From NCBI GenBank assembly GCA_001692895.1, contig KV748260.1:310001-374000 (forward strand): DNA of 64,000 bases, in the 5' to 3' direction. The DNA comes from Cenococcum geophilum 1.58 (Eukaryota > Ascomycota > Dothideomycetes > Gloniales > Gloniaceae). Under the pieces are notes generated by a model. It was given only the letters and a program-made list of their open reading frames with translations, ran no database searches and was not told where the DNA came from. Positions 58,340 to 64,000 of this stretch are shown here, piece after piece. The translations under genes and the position numbers were made by a program. The first letter of the stretch is position 1. Every line of letters begins with the position of its first letter.

Positions 58340-61300
58340 ATGCCCGCGCGCCTATCCAGCATGGAGGTATCCTCGCCAGACCCCGATACGCAGACTGGCG
58401 CAACTCGGCGCAAATCTGGACGCGTCATCAGGAAGCCAGAATTCCTTGCAGCATCCAGCCCCACCGGCAGCGCGAAGCGCAAAAGGACCGAACAAGATGA
58501 GGAAGATGTGGGCATGGGGGATGACACGTCGGAGGAGGAGGTCGATGATGAAAGCGAGGGCGAGCCGGACGAGGAGGAAGTGAGGGAGAAGAAGAGGGCA
58601 AAAAAAGGGAAGAAGGCAGCCAGAAAGCCCGCGCCAAAGAAGTCCAAGACCAATGGCGAGACTGTTAGCCTTGCAATCCGCCCAGCTGCTAGTGGGAAGG
58701 CAAAGAAACCTAGGAAAGCAAGACCGTTGAAAAATGCCCCTGCTAAGGAAGCGGAGGGACTGTACGGTAAGTATCGAGTTATCCTGTTGGTGATAGAACA
58801 CTGACCATTATACCTTGCAGCCGAAGTCTTCACGCAGGGACATACTCTCAAAGATGTTGCAGCTCAATGGGTGTCCGATTTCAACAAACACGAGTCCCGA
58901 GCAGTGGCCGAGATTGTTAATTTCGTTCTAAAGTGCGCGGGATGCGATCTTAAGGTTGACATCCATGACATCGAAGATCCAGACAGTTGCGCAAACAAGT
59001 TAACGGATATACAAGAGGAATATCAAGCAGTAAGCTAGAGCTGCCCATTTCTGAGACGCGTGCTGACCGCGTCTAGCAAAACATCACAGACTATCCCTTA
59101 ATCGCCAAAGGAAAAGGCACTGCCTCCTTCAAGCATTCTCTTGCCGGCTTCTTCAATTCACTCATCGAAACTCTTGCGAAATCCGGACTCCTTTTCGACA
59201 ATATTGAGCTTATCGAGAACATCGAAGTATGGATAAGTACCATGTCATCCGCCGGCAATCGCCCGTTCAGACACACCGCAACCGTTGTTTCCCTCGCCAT
59301 CGTCAGCGCCCTATGCGATGTAGGCAAGGATCTCGTCGAAAATACAGCCATGACCCTACGACAAAGCGAGTCAGAAGCGAAAAAGGCACGAGTGAACAAG
59401 GGCAGAGTTGCTGCTCTAGAAAAGAAGGCCAAAGAATCCGGTCAAAGGCAAGAAGTTCTTGATGGCTTCATCAGGGATTGGTTTGATACTGTGTTTGTTC
59501 ACCGATACCGAGACGTGGACCCCAAGATACGAGTGGAGTGCGTTGAAGCACTCAGTGAATGGATAATGACTTATCCAGATCTATTCTTCGACGGCCATCA
59601 TCTACGATACCTAGGATGGGTGCTATCTGACACCCATGCACCAACTCGACATGAGGTTGTAAAACAACTCCAAAAATTGTTCCGCGATAAGGACAAACTT
59701 GGCGGACTTAAGACATTTACGGAACGGTTCCGGGCTAGAATTGTCGAAATGGCGACACGAGACGCCGAAGCCACTGTTCGCGCAGCTTCAGTCGAACTTC
59801 TGGATATTCTCCGAGAGGCCGGCCTGCTTGAGCCTGATGACATCGATTCCGTCGGTAGGTTAATATTTGATTCGGAGCCACGGGTTCGAAAAGCTGTCGT
59901 CGGGTTCTTCGCCGAGAACATTAATGGAACGTACGAGAATCAAATCGACGAGATGGGTGGTCAAGAAGCTCTCCAAGAAGCACTGGTTACTGTTGAGAAC
60001 AACGACAATGACAGCCCTAGGCTCGAATGGCTGAAGCTTAAATGCCTAGTCGAACAGCTGGCAATATACGATTCCGAAGAGGCCGAACTACCGAGCCAAA
60101 TAGAGCAGATCCCTGGATCACATTTTACACTGATTGCGGCCGGGATTGAGTCTCGCTTCTCACTCGCTGCCCAGGCCCTCTATGACTATATTCCTGAGAT
60201 TAGGCAGTGGGAGGTTCTGGCTGGTTACCTTCTATTCGACCACTCACAGACCACTCAGAACGGATCCACGGAAGATGTGGATATGATGTTGCAGCAGAAC
60301 TGCAAGCTAACGGAGAGAGAAGAGATTATCTTGCTTGAGATCCTGAACGCGACTGTCAAGCTCCGCCTTTCACATGCCTCAGAATCAGATAAGGACAAGA
60401 AGACCAAGAAGACAAAAGCCCAGAAACGAGAACTATTCGAAACGCAGGAAGAAGCTGCAAGCCATCTTGCCGTGCTGATCCCGCGCCTCCTTAAGAAATT
60501 TGGTGCCCTGCCTGACGCCGCATCTTCTGTCCTCAACCTCGAACGAGTTCTAAATCTGGACGTCTTCCAGGAACTGCGCCAGGACTCGACCCTGGCAGCT
60601 CTGCTCGACGACATCAACAAGCAATTCCTGACGCACGGCAACGAGCGCGTGCTCATGGAAGCCAGCGAGGCACTCCGGCACGCGCAGAGCTACGAAGAGC
60701 TGAAAGAAATCACCGAAGGCCGCGTGCAAGCCCTATGGGACGAGACGATGAACGCCTTCAACACGCTCAAAAAGGGCCGCGACCTCACCACGCGCGGCAG
60801 CCTGAGTGCCAACGTGCTGACCGGCGTCTCCAACACCGTCCTGCGCATCGCGAACCTCGCCAGCATCTCTGACTGTACCGAAATCCTCGAAACCGCGCCC
60901 GCTGCGCCACCCATTGACGCACTCATCGACCTGGTCGGCCGCGGCGTGCCGGCCGCGGACCTGGATCCCGAGACGGACGCGCAGGAGGACGTGCTGACTT
61001 CGACAACGTTCCGCGCGCTACTGCCCTACTTCATGTGGAAAGTGTCGCACTGGGCGACGCACCTGCAAGCAGGGACGGCGATCCCGGACGCGGACGTGAC
61101 GGCCGTCGCCGAGCGGCGCGACGCGTGCATCATCGCGCTCACGCAGGTCATGGAGGAGCGCCGCGCCGCCGACGACCTGCGCCTCGACGCCGCGTGCCTG
61201 CTGTTGGACCTGTACAACATGTTCCCCGCGCTGCGGACGGCGCGGGCCCGCGCGAGCGCGAAGCAGGCGCGTGGCTCGCGCGGCGCGGGCGACGACGACT

Positions 61301-61974
61301 GGGAGGCCCTGGAGCAGGAGGTCGACGCGCCGGTGCAGCGGCTGCTGCTGAGCATCCTGGGGGCGGCGGAGAAGGCGTTTGCGAAGCGTGCAGGCAAGAC
61401 GCTCGAGGCTGGCGACGTCGACGACGAGCCGGTCGATCCGGACGAGGAGCCTGAGTCGGAGAGCGAGGATGAGGACGACGACATAGATGAGGCCGCCCGT
61501 GAGGAGAAGCAGCATCGTGCCCTGATTGCTGAGCAGCGGCTCTGCGAGCTGGGCTCGCGCATGGTTATGGGGATTGCGGCTGGGGTGTTGGATGGGAAGG
61601 AGGGGAAGAAGGGGGAGATAGGGCCGGTGAGGAAGAGGCTGGAGAGGAATAGGGCCCGCTTGGGACAGAACTGGAAGGAGGTGGTTGCGCATCTGGACGT
61701 TGCGAAGAAGGAGAAGGCGAAGGGTGGAGTGAAGGCCAGGGCCAAGGCCAAACAGCCGCAAGGCAAAGCCGGCTCCAAGGAGAAGAGCACCAAGAGCAAG
61801 GAAATTATAATTGAAGATGATGAGGACGACGAGGAAGAGAGGGGTGAAGAAGATGAAGGGGAGGGCGAGGAGGAGCTAAGGGCGAGAGGCCTTGTTGAGG
61901 ACGAGATCGAGGATGAAGAAAATGAGGCTGTTCCCGCGCCCACCGATGAAGTCGAGAGCGTGTTGGGCGATTAA
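58340..61974 (+). CDS. scc3: Cohesin subunit SCC3/STAG (Psc3-like)
   Basis: Three exons (58340-58766, 58821-59029, 59077-61974) give 1177 residues. SCC3 binds the kleisin RAD21/SCC1 and DNA and is needed for sister-chromatid cohesion and loading. The N-terminus is charged (TRRKSGRVIRKPEF, acidic runs, KKRAKKGKKAARK). The STAG region follows (QWVSDFNKHESRAVAEIVNF, then SLAGFFNSLIETLAKSGLLF). The stromalin conserved domain is at about 345-430 (VHRYRDVDPKIRVECVEALS, then YLGWVLSDTHAPTRHEVVKQ). HEAT-like helices follow, and the tail is Glu/Lys-rich. An alternative ATG at 58361 would remove seven residues. The G+C content rises sharply after about 60550. The upstream ACGCGT fits G1/S expression. 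Confidence 0.92.
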
Positions 61975-62850
61975 TGTGTGGAATTGGCGGCGGTAATGAC
62001 ATGACTTGATTTCCTTTCGCCACCTATATATTTAGCGGGCGATTTCACGGGTGTGGCTTCTGTCCTGTTCTTCGCATCATGGGTCGGGCTTCATTGCTGT
62101 GCATAGCTCGAGGTGTCTGTTTAGGAGAATGTGGAATTTGATGCGCTCATCAGTTTTTGTCTTCGGCGGCTCCGAGAGCATTTGCGTGACATTACCTTTG
62201 ACAATCTTGTGCTGGAGGCTGTATAGGAGGTATCAGCGGATTTACCTTCGAAATGTCATTCCGGGAGGCCATCTTTGTACCTTGGGAGTCAGCATAACAT
62301 AGTCTTCGGTGTACGTGGTAGATGCCAAGAGTATCGTGTCCTCATACATTATTCTCGACATGTTTCTAAGACGGTTTGCCTTTCGATCAGTCTTTAGCAA
62401 CTTATAGGGTTTTTTGTAATCCTAATCGTTTGGAAAAAGAATTTCTACAGTCGCAAATACACAATCTTCATAACGGTCGCGTTTTTTTCTAAGCACTTCT
62501 TAACGCTACTATTGTGCGTGCTTCGAACCTGGCATTGAAGGGCTCTAGGGATTTCTATAACCTTTTTCTATTCTTTAACGCTCAAATGCTAACACATGAT
62601 CACGGAAGTTCTACACAACGGTAAGGCGCATGGACACTGGACAGTTGCAAAGCCTCCTTCGCATAAGTAGCAGAACCTCCTGACAGTGCCTCCTAACTTC
62701 GTGAGTTTCATAAGCAAACAGGAACGCCGAACCCCCGTCTATGCCACCCCACCGAGATGCCGAATGCCAAAAAGAAATTGAAAACAAGGCGGAAGAAACT
62801 AGGCAGAAACTCCTGGTTGCAATAGTGACAAAGAATCGCTCTCGAATCGC
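61975..62850. other. Tail-to-tail intergenic, no gene seen
   Basis: Between the stop codons of scc3 and the UPF0643 gene. It is A/T-rich from 62300 to 62650 with no supported ORF. Confidence 0.4.
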
Positions 62851-63713
62851 TCACTCGGCCTTGTCAACCCAGTCTTCAAATGTCCAGTCCTTCACACCAT
62901 CCCCAACCGTGAATCGATGGCTCGTGAACGTGATCTCAGCGTACAGCTCCCTAGCCGCTGCTCTAGCCTTCTTATGCCAAGGCCCCAGCCCACCCTCCCT
63001 CGCATCCTCCTTGCTCCTCCACAAGCCTGCAACTCGTTAGCACAACCTTCCACCATCACACCCCGCATATCCCCCCAAAATTGACCAGAGAACAGAAAAA
63101 TAGCAGGGTCAGGTTAGATCTTACAAGTCGCCAAGTTCCTCCTCTCCTCGTTCGGCGCCCCGAACCAGTACTTCAGCAGGCCGCCGCTCTCAGTCGCCTC
63201 GCCGTGCGAGTGGAAGTCCAGCTCGTACAGCAGGGTGTCGTCGATGACGGGCTTCAGCTTTGAGCGGAAGATGACGACGTAGAAAGAGTGCGCGATCCAC
63301 TCATGGCCTGCGGCGGCGCAGAGCTCGCGCAGTTTGCCGAGCACCTTGGACCAGTTGAGCGATTCGACGTACGCTGCTGTGGCGTAGTCCTGGCGAATTG
63401 GGCGCAGGGCGCTCAGGGCTTTGGCGAAGAGGCGGTTGGGGAGGTCGAGCGTGGTTAGGTCGAGGAGATGGTACTTCTCGTTGTAGGGGGAAGAGATTAG
63501 GAATGTTGAGAGTGGGGTTTCTGGTTGGGGGTCTTGGGGGATATCTCCTAGAGCGAGCTGTTGGGAAGCGGCTGCTTCGAATCTGAGACTGTCGAAGTCC
63601 TTGGTTACGGACGTGTGGTTGAGAACGAGCGTAGAGTGGTCGTTGACCGTTGTGTTTTTGGAGGCCCTTGTAAATGCACTAAGAAAGAGGAAAGCATCGA
63701 TTCCGGGAGCCAT
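62851..63713 (-). CDS. UPF0643 family protein
   Basis: Two exons (63713-63125 and 63026-62851) joined by a GTAAGA...TTGCAG intron give 254 residues. The second half matches the UPF0643 pattern I recall from fission yeast and filamentous fungi: WSKVLGKLRELCAAAGHEW, SFYVVIFRSKLKP, SGGLLKYWFGAPNEERRNLA, then TCLWRSKEDAREGGLGPWHK across the splice site and HRFTVGDGVKDWTFEDWVDK near the end. The biochemical function is unknown; no catalytic motif or membrane helix is evident. The start MAPGIDAFLFL lies in an AGCCATGGC context on the opposite strand. It is the last gene before the window edge. Confidence 0.85.
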
Positions 63714-64000
63714 GGCTGGTTGGTTTGTGAAACAGATGGTAAAGAAATGAAGGATAGAGGGTTCAACAAAAAAGCCCTTTTATAGTAGGCTGCAGGTGGA
63801 AAAATTGCAGGTCTCTCGGGAGTATTTTGAAACTTGCTTGGCTTGGCTTATTGTTGGTATCTTGTAGCACGTCAGACAAGCTAAAGTTATGTGATAATCC
63901 GAAGTCCGAAAAGCGGAGGTTCGCAATGGATATCTGAATTGATTACCCGCTCAGAATGAATTGAGGAATAGCAATGAGAGACAATAAGAAAGAAGGGAGC
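63714..64000. other. Right edge of window, upstream of UPF0643 gene
   Basis: Probable promoter. On the minus strand a TATAAAAGGGC-like box lies at about 63774-63784, some 60 bp before the start codon. Confidence 0.45.

Noticed and set aside
61018-61943. Two long minus-strand ORFs opposite scc3
   Set aside because: They come from the G+C-rich, acidic/basic coding part of scc3 read in reverse; the plus frame is conserved.
1-64000. tRNA or rRNA genes
   Set aside because: I looked for A/B-box pairs with cloverleaf-like stems and for conserved rRNA blocks and saw none I could support. A covariance-model scan (tRNAscan-SE, Infernal) would settle it.

Overview
The window looks like a nuclear contig from a filamentous ascomycete (Pezizomycotina). 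Genes carry short introns (about 40-130 nt, GT..AG) and lie on both strands with no operons. There are typical fungal families: a STAND/NLR protein with WD40 repeats, a CorA-like membrane protein, an UPF0643 protein and UreD. The repeats show the transition-heavy, A+T-rich decay expected from repeat-induced point mutation (RIP). Ambiguous bases sit at 31751, 31760, 35197, 39316 and 54444, so single-base lesions near them need care.

Left flank (about 0.7-12 kb): a small, possibly mitochondrial membrane protein (minus strand) is divergent from CAND1/TIP120. A minus-strand protein fusing a kinase domain to a von Willebrand A domain follows. Two short inverted-repeat elements with TA target duplications (6801-6918 and 12714-12860) lie between genes.

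Accessory island (about 12.7-43 kb): an LTR remnant, a CorA-like gene, a small conserved-looking gene, then a 17.2-kb nest of three LTR elements. The outer element is Ty1/copia-type (18015-35256, 260-bp LTRs, TSD ATAGC). It was split by a Ty3/gypsy-type element (19706-29192, 192-bp LTRs, TSD ATTAA) and by a small 2.4-kb non-autonomous LTR element (31235-33611, 193/194-bp LTRs, TSD GCTAT). The two large elements are wrecked by RIP-like changes. The small one is not, and on its minus strand it keeps an open frame for a WW domain, a coiled coil and two C2HC fingers. The gypsy interior also holds three unrelated minisatellite arrays that escaped this decay. After the nest come an ORF clipped at its C-terminus by the copia insertion, a secreted serine carboxypeptidase pseudogene with two lesions, and a 1453-residue NLR with 13 nearly identical WD40 repeats.

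Right flank (about 43.9-64 kb): conserved housekeeping genes resume. These are the large B-block subunit of TFIIIC (minus), an AIM6-like PLC-type phosphodiesterase (minus), a CCDC137-like nuclear protein (plus), urease accessory protein UreD (minus), the cohesin subunit SCC3/STAG (plus) and an UPF0643 protein (minus).

The layout is two blocks of core genes (cullin regulation; RNA polymerase III transcription, cohesion, urease maturation) around a transposon-rich island whose host genes look like self/non-self recognition or accessory functions. The best candidates for something undescribed are the WW-C2HC retroelement and the repeat-shuffling NLR.
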